A stretch of 64,000 nt of DNA. It comes from Massilia sp. CF038 (GTDB taxonomy: Bacteria > Pseudomonadota > Gammaproteobacteria > Burkholderiales > Burkholderiaceae_D). The stretch covers positions 1-64,000 of the forward strand of contig NZ_FQWU01000007.1 of the NCBI RefSeq assembly GCF_900129765.1, read 5' to 3'. Under the pieces are notes generated by a model that was not told the DNA's origin, did no database searches, and saw only the letters and a list, made by a program, of their open reading frames with translations. Position numbers and translations under genes: made by a program. Each line of letters opens with the position of its first letter. Positions within the stretch are counted from its first letter, which is position 1. This document shows, piece after piece, positions 26,047 to 34,064 of this stretch.

Positions 26047-27684
26047 TTACCCGATTTTGCGGGCTGTGTTGATCACGTTAATGCCGTTGAAGCGGGTCGT
26101 ACTGGACCCGTGCGATACCGCGCTGACCTGCGAAGGCTGGCCTTTACCGTCAAAGAACGAGCCGCCCATGCGCCAGTCGCGCTTGTCGCAGATCGCGCTG
26201 CAGGCATTCCAGAAGTCCTGGGTATTGGACTGGTAGGCCACGTCTTCGATTGGGCCGGTGATTTTGCCGTCCTTGATTTCGAAGTACAGCTGCCCGCCGA
26301 ACTGGAAGTTGTAACGCTGCTGGTCAATCGAATACGAACCGCGGCCCAGGATGTAGATGCCCTTCTTGACGTCCTTGATCATCTGGTCTGGCGTGAGCGA
26401 TGCCTTGCCTGGCGCGAGCGAGACGTTGGGCATGCGCTGGAATTGCACGCTGTTCCAGCTGTCGGCATACGAGCAGCCGTGCGACTCTTTCTCGCCAATG
26501 ATGTGAGCCTGGTCGCGCGTGGCCTGGTAATTGACCAGAATGCCGTCGCGGATAATGTCCCAGCGCTTGGCCGGCACGCCTTCGTCGTCGTACCCGACTG
26601 CGCCGAGCGAACGCGGCTCGTTTTTGTCGGCGATGAAATTGACGCGGTCGGCGCCAAACTTGAATTTTTTGGTCTGCCATTTATCCAGCGTGGCAAAACT
26701 AGTGCCTGCATAATTGGCTTCGTAACCGAGCACGCGGTCCAGTTCCGTAGGGTGGCCCACCGACTCGTGAATCGTCAGGAACAGGTGTTCCGGGCTGAGC
26801 ACCAGATCATACTTGCCCGGTTCGACCGATTTGGCCGTGAGCTTGGCGCGCGCATCTTTTGCTGCCGCGCGCGCGTCTTCAACGATGTCGTACGACTTGG
26901 TGTACAGGGTGGCTACGCCGCCGGCAGCTTGCACCTTGTCTTCCTTGCGGGCGTCAAAGTATTCGTAGCCCATGCCTGCGGGCGAAGCCAGGCCGTCGCG
27001 CGTGCGGAAGCGGTTGCTGGCCTTGTCGACCGCGGTCGCCGTCATTGGCGACCAGAGGCGGTGAATGTCCTGGTCGATGTACGAGCCATCGGTGGAAGCA
27101 AAGTACTTCTGCTGGTTCACCTGGAACAGATTCGACGTCATGAAGCTGGCGCCCGCATCCAGACCGGCCTTGTTGGCCGCGATCAGCATCTCGGCCTTGT
27201 CCTTGACCGGCACCGTGCGCCAGTCCTTCGTGAACGGTGTGGCCCAGCTGACTTCACCCACGCCTTTGACAGGCGCCAGTTGCAGCGGCTCGGCCTGCAG
27301 TTTGGCGTTGGCGCGCGCGATCGCGACCGCCTGGCGTGCGGCAGCGGCAATGCTGTCGCGCGACATGTCGTTGGTGGAAGCGAAGCCGTAGGCGCCGTTT
27401 GCGATCACACGCACGCCAACGCCGCTGGACTCGGTATTGACCACATTTTCGACGTTCAGGTCGCGCGTGGTGATGAACTGATTCAGGTAGCGACCGATGC
27501 GCACGTCGCAGTAGCTGGCGCCGGCCTTGGTGGCCGCCTCCAGTGCAACATCGGCCAGCGCCTTTTTGAACGCGGCGCCGACCGGATTGGTCAGCGCTTC
27601 GGCAGCGACGGCATTGCCAAACACCGGCACCATGATGGCGCCGGCGGCGCCGCCGCTGATTTTAAGGAAGGTACGTCTTTCCAC
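26047..27684 (-). CDS. TldD-like metallopeptidase with Tat signal, downstream copy
   Basis: 545 residues. The N-terminus MERRTFLKISGGAAGA is a twin-arginine signal (E-R-R-T-F-L-K) followed by a hydrophobic run and AVAA cleavage region. The metallopeptidase motif is H306-E307-SVG-H311 in TIHESVGHPTELDR, and the C-terminal GKGQP / Cys region that supplies the other metal ligand is present. E. coli TldD is cytoplasmic and lacks such a signal, so this copy is probably exported folded. It is 19 bases behind the upstream TldE copy. Confidence 0.88.
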   Translation of the reverse strand: MERRTFLKISGGAAGAIMVPVFGNAVAAEALTNPVGAAFKKALADVALEAATKAGASYCDVRIGRYLNQFITTRDLNVENVVNTESSGVGVRVIANGAYGFASTNDMSRDSIAAAARQAVAIARANAKLQAEPLQLAPVKGVGEVSWATPFTKDWRTVPVKDKAEMLIAANKAGLDAGASFMTSNLFQVNQQKYFASTDGSYIDQDIHRLWSPMTATAVDKASNRFRTRDGLASPAGMGYEYFDARKEDKVQAAGGVATLYTKSYDIVEDARAAAKDARAKLTAKSVEPGKYDLVLSPEHLFLTIHESVGHPTELDRVLGYEANYAGTSFATLDKWQTKKFKFGADRVNFIADKNEPRSLGAVGYDDEGVPAKRWDIIRDGILVNYQATRDQAHIIGEKESHGCSYADSWNSVQFQRMPNVSLAPGKASLTPDQMIKDVKKGIYILGRGSYSIDQQRYNFQFGGQLYFEIKDGKITGPIEDVAYQSNTQDFWNACSAICDKRDWRMGGSFFDGKGQPSQVSAVSHGSSTTRFNGINVINTARKIG

Positions 27685-27703
27685 TCTGTCTCCAGCTAGA
27701 TTG

Positions 27704-29041
27704 TCAGACCGCGTCGGACAGCGACGTGAAATTGAAGTCGCGGACCTTCATCGGCGGGATCAGCATCGAATACGGCACTTCGTCACCGGCGATGATCTGC
27801 GGCTTGCCGATTTCTTCGATATTGTTCAGCATCGTCACCGGGCTCTCGTTGAAACGGAAGTTCTTGATCGGGTGCTTGATCTTGCCATTCTCGATATAGA
27901 AGGTGCCGTCACGCGTGAGTCCAGTGAGCAGCACCGACTGCGGATCCACCAGGCGGATGTACCAGGTACGCGTGACCAGGACACCCTTTTTGGTGTTGGC
28001 GATCAGTTCCTGGGTCGATTTGCTGGTGCCGGCCATGATCATATTGCCTGGCGAGCCGATGGCGCGCACGCCTTGTTTCTTGGCCCAGTACAGCGAATAG
28101 TCGAGCGCAGAAACGCGGCCATCCTTGATGATGTCCATACGCTCGCGCGCCAGTCCGGTGCCGCCGTCCCACGGCAGCACGGCGGCATCCGGATTCCAGG
28201 GATCGCACCAGATATTGACCTGCTGGTCGAACAGTTTTTCACCCAGACGGTTGCCGCCGCCCTTTTTGGAAAGGAAGCTGCGCCCTTCGTCAGCCTGGCG
28301 TGCATCAAAGCCGCCGAGCATGAAGCCAATCAGGTCCGAGGTGGCGGCCGGCTCCAGAATGACCGTGTAGCGGCCAGGTTCCAGCGCCTTCGCTTCCACC
28401 GAACGCAATGCCTTTTCGATGGCGACGTCAGATGCTTCGCGCGCGTCGAATTTGGACACATCGGTGGCCGAGCGCTTGACCCAGCCCGAGCCGCGGCCGT
28501 CTTCGGTGCGCACGGTGCAGGTGAATTCCACACCGGTGCTTTCCTGGTGACCGAACACGCCGTTCGAATTGGCGATGGTGTTGAACGAAGTATTGTCGGT
28601 AAAGAAGCCGGCAGCAATCAGCTTGTTCTTGCGGCTGGCCTCAATGCTGTAGGCGGCAGTCTGCGCGCGGAAATCCGGATCAATCGCAGCAGTTTTCTTG
28701 TTGAAGGTTTCGGTCTGTTTATAGGCCTGCTTTTCGACGGCGGGCATGAACTCCGGATTCTCCGGCGCCAGCTTGGCCAGCTGCTCGGCGATGCGGACCA
28801 CCTTTTCCAGCGACTTGTCATCAAACTCGGTAATGGTGGCGGTGCCCTGCTTTTTACCATAGGCGACCTGCACGCCAAGCTGGTTCGATTCCACCAGACC
28901 GGCAGTCGACACATTGTTGCGCGCGTAGCGGATGTTACCGGTACGCCCGCCATTGATGAAGACACTGCACTCATCGGCTTTGGTCAGCGACATTACCTTG
29001 TCACAGATGCGGCGCGTTTCTTCCTGGGTCATGATTTTCAT
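27704..29041 (-). CDS. TldE/PmbA-like protein, upstream copy
   Basis: 445 residues, the same length as the downstream copy and aligned to it along its whole length (for example TRTWYIRLVDPQSVLLTGLTRD versus TRTWYIRSVDPQ). The HExxxH motif is absent, as in TldE/PmbA. No signal peptide is seen (MKIMTQEETRRICDKVMSL). It begins 15 bases after the first TldD copy. It probably pairs with that TldD; cross-pairing between copies is possible. Confidence 0.88.
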   Translation of the reverse strand: MKIMTQEETRRICDKVMSLTKADECSVFINGGRTGNIRYARNNVSTAGLVESNQLGVQVAYGKKQGTATITEFDDKSLEKVVRIAEQLAKLAPENPEFMPAVEKQAYKQTETFNKKTAAIDPDFRAQTAAYSIEASRKNKLIAAGFFTDNTSFNTIANSNGVFGHQESTGVEFTCTVRTEDGRGSGWVKRSATDVSKFDAREASDVAIEKALRSVEAKALEPGRYTVILEPAATSDLIGFMLGGFDARQADEGRSFLSKKGGGNRLGEKLFDQQVNIWCDPWNPDAAVLPWDGGTGLARERMDIIKDGRVSALDYSLYWAKKQGVRAIGSPGNMIMAGTSKSTQELIANTKKGVLVTRTWYIRLVDPQSVLLTGLTRDGTFYIENGKIKHPIKNFRFNESPVTMLNNIEEIGKPQIIAGDEVPYSMLIPPMKVRDFNFTSLSDAV

Positions 29042-29056
29042 GTGCGCTCTCCTGGC

Positions 29057-30694
29057 TTAGCCGATTTTGCGTGCGGTGTTGATGACGTTAATGCCATTGA
29101 AGCGCGAGGTGCTTGAACCGTGCGACACGGTACTGACCTGGCTAGGCTGGCCTTTGCCGTCAAAGAACGAACCGCCCATGCGCCAGTCGCTTTCATCGCA
29201 GATGGCGCTGCAGGCATTCCAGAATTCCTGGGTGTTGGACTGATAGGCCACGTCTTCGAGCGGCGCGCCGATTTTGCCGTTGACGATTTCGAAGAACAGC
29301 TGGCCGCCAAACTGGAAGTTGTAGCGCTGCTGGTCGATCGAGAACGAACCGGCACCCACGATGTAGATGCCCTTCTTGACGTCGGCAACCATCTGGTCCG
29401 GGGTCAGCTTCTTCTTGCCTGCCGCGAGGGAGATGTTGGGCATGCGCTGGAACTGCACACTGCTCCAACTGTCGGCGTACGAACAGCCATGCGACTCTTT
29501 CTCGCCGATGATGTGGGCCTGGTCGCGCGTGGCCTGGTAGTTGACCAGAATGCCGTCCTTGATGATGTCCCAGGTTTTGCACTTGACGCCTTCATCGTCG
29601 TAGCCGACCGCGCCCAGAGAACCAGGGATGGTCTTGTCCGCAATGATGTTGACGCGCTCGGAACCGTACTTGAATTTTTTGGTTTCCCATTTGTCGAGCG
29701 TGGCAAAGCTGGTACCGGCGTAGTTTGCCTCGTAGCCGAGCACACGGTCGAGCTCTGTCGGGTGGCCCACTGATTCGTGGATGGTCAGGTACATATGCTC
29801 CGGCGAGAGCACCAGATCGTATTTGCCCGGCACCACAGACTTGGCCGTGAGCTTCTGCTTGGCGTCGCGGCCGCAGGCGCGTGCGTCTTCGATCAGGTCG
29901 TACGAATCGGTGTACAGCGTGCACACGCCGCCGGCCGCCTTGAGTTTGTGCTTTGGATTGGCATCCAGGTATTCGTAGCCCATACCCACCGGCGTGGACA
30001 AACCCTGGCGCGAACGGAATTTGTTGGTGGCCTTGTCGACTGCGGTGGCAAACACCGGCATCCACATGCGATGGATGTCCTGATCGATATACGAACCGTC
30101 GGTGGAGGCGAAATACTTCTGCTGGTTGACCTGGAACATGAGCGACTGCATGAAGCTCGCGCCGCCGTCCAGACCGGCCTTGTTGGCAGCGATCAGCAGG
30201 TCGGCCTTTTCCTTGATCGGCACGTTGCGCCAATCCTTCTTGATCGGCGTGGCCCAGGAGACTTCGCCCATACCCTTGACTGGCGCCAGACGCACTGGCT
30301 CGACCTGCAGCTTGGCGTTGGCCTTGGCGATTGCCACGGCCTGACGCGCGGCCGATGCCACCGAGTCGGGCGACATGTCGCTGGTGGCGGCAAAGCCGTA
30401 CGCACCATTGCAGATCACACGAACGCCGACGCCGGCCGATTCCGTGTTGACGACGTTCTCAACGTTCAGATCGCGCGTGGTGATGAACTGATTCAGGTAA
30501 CGGCCGATGCGTACATCGCAGTAGCTCGCGCCAGCCTGGGTGGCGGCGGTCAGGGCCGTGTCGGCGAGCGTCTTTTTTAATTTCGCAGCGAGGGGGTTGA
30601 GCAGCTCTTCGGCTGCGATCGCATTGCCGAAAACCGGGACCAGCATCGTGCCCAAAGCCAGGCCGCTGATATTGAGAAAAGCACGTCGTTCCAT
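29057..30694 (-). CDS. TldD-like metallopeptidase with Tat signal, upstream copy
   Basis: 545 residues. The N-terminus MERRAFLNISGLALG is a twin-arginine-type signal followed by FGNAIAAEE, and H306-E307-SVG-H311 is at the same positions as in the second copy. ATG 30694 is chosen because AGGAG lies just upstream and the Tat motif then starts at residue 3; a start five codons earlier would bury the ribosome site. It is the first gene of the long operon and lies behind the sigma-54 promoter at 30841-30856. Confidence 0.88.
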   Translation of the reverse strand: MERRAFLNISGLALGTMLVPVFGNAIAAEELLNPLAAKLKKTLADTALTAATQAGASYCDVRIGRYLNQFITTRDLNVENVVNTESAGVGVRVICNGAYGFAATSDMSPDSVASAARQAVAIAKANAKLQVEPVRLAPVKGMGEVSWATPIKKDWRNVPIKEKADLLIAANKAGLDGGASFMQSLMFQVNQQKYFASTDGSYIDQDIHRMWMPVFATAVDKATNKFRSRQGLSTPVGMGYEYLDANPKHKLKAAGGVCTLYTDSYDLIEDARACGRDAKQKLTAKSVVPGKYDLVLSPEHMYLTIHESVGHPTELDRVLGYEANYAGTSFATLDKWETKKFKYGSERVNIIADKTIPGSLGAVGYDDEGVKCKTWDIIKDGILVNYQATRDQAHIIGEKESHGCSYADSWSSVQFQRMPNISLAAGKKKLTPDQMVADVKKGIYIVGAGSFSIDQQRYNFQFGGQLFFEIVNGKIGAPLEDVAYQSNTQEFWNACSAICDESDWRMGGSFFDGKGQPSQVSTVSHGSSTSRFNGINVINTARKIG

Positions 30695-30840
30695 TGTATC
30701 TCCTAACACTCACGCCGAAGAAGGCGGTCCGCCAGCAAAGGTGGCCGCGCATATTTACACCACTATCTGGAACAGCCCATGCATATGCAGGGCCGATAAA
30801 AATCTGCTGAAACGATATCAGCAAAATTGGGACTTGAATA

Positions 30841-30856
30841 CGCAAAGTTTGTGCCA
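30841..30856 (-). promoter_or_regulatory. Sigma-54 promoter of the TldD/TldE operon
   Basis: On the minus strand the sequence is TGGCACA-AACT-TTGCG, a near-perfect -24/-12 element with GG and GC separated by 10 bases. Transcription would begin near 30830, leaving a leader of about 135 bases before the first TldD start at 30694. Apart from this element, the UAS cluster and the divergent promoter, 30695-31060 shows no gene. Confidence 0.82.
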
Positions 30857-30887
30857 CTGTCTAAGTCGTTGATTTTGACAACGCAGG

Positions 30888-30945
30888 GTGTCCGAAGCCG
30901 GTGTCCGGGCTGTCCGATCCGGTGTCCGGCAGCTCTGGCGGACAC
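30888..30945. promoter_or_regulatory. Putative shared activator-binding cluster (TGTCCG half-sites) between divergent sigma-54 promoters
   Basis: TGTCCG occurs at 30889, 30902, 30911 and 30923, and the inverse CGGACA at 30939. The last pair forms an inverted repeat GTGTCCG-N10-CGGACAC. Spacings of 22 (30889 to 30911), 21 (30902 to 30923) and 9 bases (30902 to 30911) resemble those of the cluster at 8462-8508. It lies about 33 bases from the minus-strand -24 element and about 60 bases from the plus-strand one. Confidence 0.68.
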
Positions 30946-31001
30946 GATGTACATATGAGAAAAGCGCTTGACCGGGGCACGTGCATATCCCATCATCGGC
31001 A

Positions 31002-31017
31002 TGGCACAAAAACCGCG
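31002..31017 (+). promoter_or_regulatory. Probable sigma-54 promoter of the exported methyltransferase gene
   Basis: TGGCACAAAAACCGCG has the full TGGCAC -24 block and GG-N10-GC spacing, but CC replaces the usual TT before GC, so it is weaker than the other two. Predicted start near 31028, ATG at 31061. Its place downstream of the half-site cluster supports it. Confidence 0.5.
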
Positions 31018-31060
31018 TACCAAACTCGCAGTCCCGATCCACTCAAGGAGATATGCATAC

Positions 31061-31858
31061 ATGAAAAAACTGATTCTGGCCGCCCTGCTGGCCACCGGCA
31101 TGGCCGGCGCCGCACATGCCGACGACGCACTCAAAGCAGCCATCGCCAGCAAGGAGCGCACCCCGGCCAACGTGGCCCGCGATGGCGCACGCCATCCGTA
31201 TGAAACCCTGGGCTTCTTCGGCATCAAGCCGACCATGACGGTGGTTGAACTGTCGCCCGGCGGCGGCTGGTACACCGAAATTCTCGCGCCCTACCTGCGC
31301 GAAAAAGGCAAGCTGATTGCAGCGGGCGAATCGCCCAAGTCGACCAGCGAAGGCGCACGCCGTTACGCCGACAACCTGACCAAAAAAATCGACGCCAATC
31401 CCGCCATGTTCGGCAAAGTGCAGCGTGGCGTATTCGAGCCGCCGCGCGAGTACAACTACGCGGCGCCTGGCAGCGTCGACATGGTAGTCACCTTCCGCAA
31501 TATCCATAACTGGACCGGCCTTGGCGACGACAAGGTGCGCGAGATCTTCAAGTCGGTGCACACCGCACTGAAACCGGGCGGCGTGTTTGGTGTAGTCGAT
31601 CACCGCATGCCGGCCGATAAGCCAGTCGTGGCCGACAGCGGCTACCTGCATGAAGCAGCCGTCATCAAAATGATCGAGGCAGCAGGCTTCAAGCTGGCCG
31701 CCAAGTCGGAAGTGAACGCCAACCCGAAAGACAAGGCGGACCACAACAAGGGCGTATGGTCGCTGCCACCGGTTCTGGCCAACAAGGACGTGGACCGCGA
31801 AAAATACATCGCCATTGGCGAAAGCGACCGCATGACGCTCAAGTTCATCAAGCAGTAA
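31061..31858 (+). CDS. Exported class I methyltransferase-like protein
   Basis: 265 residues. A clear Sec signal peptide (MKKLILAALLATGMAGAAHA, cleaved before DD) precedes a methyltransferase-fold domain. VVELSPGGGWYTEILAPYL is the SAM-binding glycine loop, then VDMVVTFRNIHNW and GGVFGVVDHRMPADK. A SAM-type fold outside the cytoplasm is odd because SAM is not expected there; such exported family members are known, with no proven reaction. AAGGAG at 31045-31050 is 10 bases before ATG 31061. It is a single-gene unit closed by a terminator and divergent from the TldD operon. Confidence 0.82.
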   Translation: MKKLILAALLATGMAGAAHADDALKAAIASKERTPANVARDGARHPYETLGFFGIKPTMTVVELSPGGGWYTEILAPYLREKGKLIAAGESPKSTSEGARRYADNLTKKIDANPAMFGKVQRGVFEPPREYNYAAPGSVDMVVTFRNIHNWTGLGDDKVREIFKSVHTALKPGGVFGVVDHRMPADKPVVADSGYLHEAAVIKMIEAAGFKLAAKSEVNANPKDKADHNKGVWSLPPVLANKDVDREKYIAIGESDRMTLKFIKQ

Positions 31859-31901
31859 GCATCATGCTTTGCGCATGAAAAGCGCAATCCTCAAGATGCC
31901 G

Positions 31902-31926
31902 GCCGGCCCGCAATGGGCCGGCTTTT
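31902..31926 (+). terminator. Rho-independent terminator of the methyltransferase gene
   Basis: Perfect 8-base stem GCCGGCCC / GGGCCGGC around GCAAT, followed by TTTT. It lies 43 bases after the methyltransferase stop and before the protease gene. Confidence 0.85.
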
Positions 31927-32000
31927 AATGCAGCCTTAAGTCCCTGCGCTTGCTGCAGCGTGTATATTTGCGGTAACGTCCCCTCCCCCTTAAGAAAAAC

Positions 32001-33557
32001 ATGACCACATTGCGACTCATCGCGGCATTGACATTGTCTGCCGCCAGCCTGCTGGCGACTGCCCAGGAAGCCCCCAAAGAGGCCAGCGTTCCCGCAAGTG
32101 CGGTTGCGCCCGCGCCCGCGCCGCCGATCCCGGCCAATCTGGAGAATTCGGTGGTCAAGGTGTTTTCCACCCTGCGCCGCCCGGACCCGTTCAAGCCGTG
32201 GAGCAAAGCGGCACCGACGGACATCACCGGTTCTGGTGTGGTCATCGAGGGCAAGCGGATTCTGACCAATGCGCACGTGGTCGGCTACGCCAGCCAGGTA
32301 CAAATTCAGGCCAACCAGGCTGGCGACAAGGTGTCGGCCACAGTGGTTGCCGTGGCGCGCGACATGGACCTGGCCATCCTCAAACTCGACGACGAAAGCT
32401 TCTTCGACACCCACGCACCGGTGGCCCGCGCAAGCGTGCTGCCGAATGTGCGCGACCAGGTATTCGCGTATGGCTACCCGACCGGTGGCACTTCGCTCTC
32501 GATCACCAAGGGGATTGTCTCCCGTATCGAGTTTGTCAATTACAGCCTTGATACGGCCGGGCTGCGCATTCAGATTGACGCTGCGATCAACCCTGGCAAC
32601 AGCGGCGGCCCGGCGATCGCGGGCGACACCATGGTGGGCCTGGCATTTGGCACTGCCACCAATGCCCAGAATATCGGCTACATCATTCCCAACGAAGAAG
32701 TTGAGCTGTTCCTGAAAGACGTCGCCGATGGCCGCTATGATGGCAAACCGGCGCTGCTTGATGAAACCCAGACGCTGGAAAACCCTGTCTTGCGCACCTT
32801 CCTCAAACTCGACAAATCAGTGGCTGGCGCGGTCGTGCAAAGCCCCGGTGCGGAAACGCCCGGCTACCCGCTCAAGGAATGGGATGTGATCACCAAGATC
32901 GGCGATTCCCCGGTCGACAACCAGGGCATGATTGCGCTTGGCTCGAACTTGCGCGTGCGCTTCCAGTATCGGGTCCAGCAGCTCGCCAAGAATGGCAAAG
33001 TGCCGCTGACGATCGTGAGGGGTGGACAGGAATTGAAGGTCGATGCGCCGCTATCCATGGGCCGCAAACTGCTCATTACTGATCTGGATGGCGGCTACCC
33101 TTCTTACTTCATCTATGGCCCGATTGTGTTTTCGCGTGCCAGCGCCGAATTCCTGTCCTTCATGTCGGGCAATGCAGGTGTGCTCAACGCCTATGGCTTC
33201 ATTGGCAGCCCGCTGGTCACCCACCGCGCCAGCCCGCCGACACCTGAGCGCCAGGAGCTGGTGGTGGTCAGCTCACCGTTTTTCCCGCACAAGCTGGTGA
33301 CCGGCTACAGCAGCCGTTTCGGCTCGGTGATCTATTCGATCAACAAGGTACCGGTGCGCAGTCTGGCGCATCTGGTCACACTGCTGCGCGACTCGAAAGA
33401 TGAACTGATCGTGATTCACTTCGACCAGCGCGGCGGCGAGAACATGGTCTTGCGCCGCAAGGACATGCTGGAGGCGACCGAATCGATCTTGTCCGATAAC
33501 GGCATCCGCATGCAGGGTTCGAAGGACATGATGGATATCTGGGACAAGAAGAAATGA
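32001..33557 (+). CDS. HtrA/Deg-like serine protease
   Basis: 518 residues with a Sec signal peptide (about 1-21, ending TAQ). The chymotrypsin-like domain has His92 in LTNAHVV, Asp123 in RDMDLAILKL and Ser201 in NPGNSGGP. A PDZ-like region follows (about 285-350, KEWDVITKIGDSPVDNQGM), then a C-terminal extension with a second PDZ-like part. That resembles the larger plant/bacterial Deg9-type proteins more than DegP. Probable role: periplasmic protein quality control. Its own promoter is not obvious in the 75 bases after the terminator. Confidence 0.85.
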   Translation: MTTLRLIAALTLSAASLLATAQEAPKEASVPASAVAPAPAPPIPANLENSVVKVFSTLRRPDPFKPWSKAAPTDITGSGVVIEGKRILTNAHVVGYASQVQIQANQAGDKVSATVVAVARDMDLAILKLDDESFFDTHAPVARASVLPNVRDQVFAYGYPTGGTSLSITKGIVSRIEFVNYSLDTAGLRIQIDAAINPGNSGGPAIAGDTMVGLAFGTATNAQNIGYIIPNEEVELFLKDVADGRYDGKPALLDETQTLENPVLRTFLKLDKSVAGAVVQSPGAETPGYPLKEWDVITKIGDSPVDNQGMIALGSNLRVRFQYRVQQLAKNGKVPLTIVRGGQELKVDAPLSMGRKLLITDLDGGYPSYFIYGPIVFSRASAEFLSFMSGNAGVLNAYGFIGSPLVTHRASPPTPERQELVVVSSPFFPHKLVTGYSSRFGSVIYSINKVPVRSLAHLVTLLRDSKDELIVIHFDQRGGENMVLRRKDMLEATESILSDNGIRMQGSKDMMDIWDKKK

Positions 33558-33593
33558 AAAAAATTGGCAGTCGAAAGGTATGAGGCCGGCCCC

Positions 33594-34064
33594 ATGTGCT
33601 ACATGATCGTGCTCAGTACAGATACCGACTTTGACCTCACACGTCTCAGCAGCAGCCTGTTCGCCTTTTCGAGGGAGATGCCCCGGGTCGCAGAGACAGT
33701 GTATCTGACGCACGCTCATCACTGGTATCTGGCCTCCAGCGAAGGCTGCAGCTGCAGCTTTCGTCACCTGTCGGGGGAAAGTGTCACCCTCGGTTTTGGC
33801 GCACCTGAAGACTGGTTCCCTGAACACGCAGACCACGTCGCAGCCACAGCGCAGGTCGTCGCGGCGTTTCGATCGATCCTGGCGAGCGGTGCACAACTTG
33901 ACTGTATCGATGCATGGGCATCGGACGACCCGGCGCCCACGCCGCTCAACGACACAGTGCAGGTTGATCTGGGCGCCATGCCCGCACCCCATTTCCGCTT
34001 CTTCGAACAGCACCGCCTGGTGCTGACCGATTCCTCGCTTACTTCGGCTTCGCCACTGGCGTGA
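33594..34064 (+). CDS. Hypothetical protein
   Basis: 156 residues, not recognised. It begins MCYMIVLSTDTDFDLTRL and contains a Cys pair in SSEGCSCSFRHLSG and a GFGAPEDWFPE segment. No signal peptide or membrane helix is evident, so it is probably cytoplasmic. ATG 33594 has GAGG 8 bases upstream; a TTG at 33564 is less likely. It follows the HtrA-like gene by 36 bases and may be co-transcribed. Its end overlaps the convergent serine hydrolase by 26 bases. Confidence 0.65.
   Translation: MCYMIVLSTDTDFDLTRLSSSLFAFSREMPRVAETVYLTHAHHWYLASSEGCSCSFRHLSGESVTLGFGAPEDWFPEHADHVAATAQVVAAFRSILASGAQLDCIDAWASDDPAPTPLNDTVQVDLGAMPAPHFRFFEQHRLVLTDSSLTSASPLA

Larger units (their letters stand above)
24697..30694 (-). 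repeat. Tandem duplication of a TldD-TldE gene pair
   Basis: Two consecutive units of about 3 kb (27704-30694 and 24697-27684) each encode a Tat-signal TldD followed by a TldE. The paired proteins have the same order, spacing and nearly the same lengths, and share long identical stretches (for example the region around GEKESHGCSYADSW). The divergence across the proteins shows the duplication is not very recent. Confidence 0.9.

Noticed and set aside
25642-27699. 685-codon frame antisense to the TldD/TldE genes
   Set aside because: Caused by third-position GC bias of the real genes on the other strand; similar long shadows occur opposite the glucan synthase and the PHP gene.
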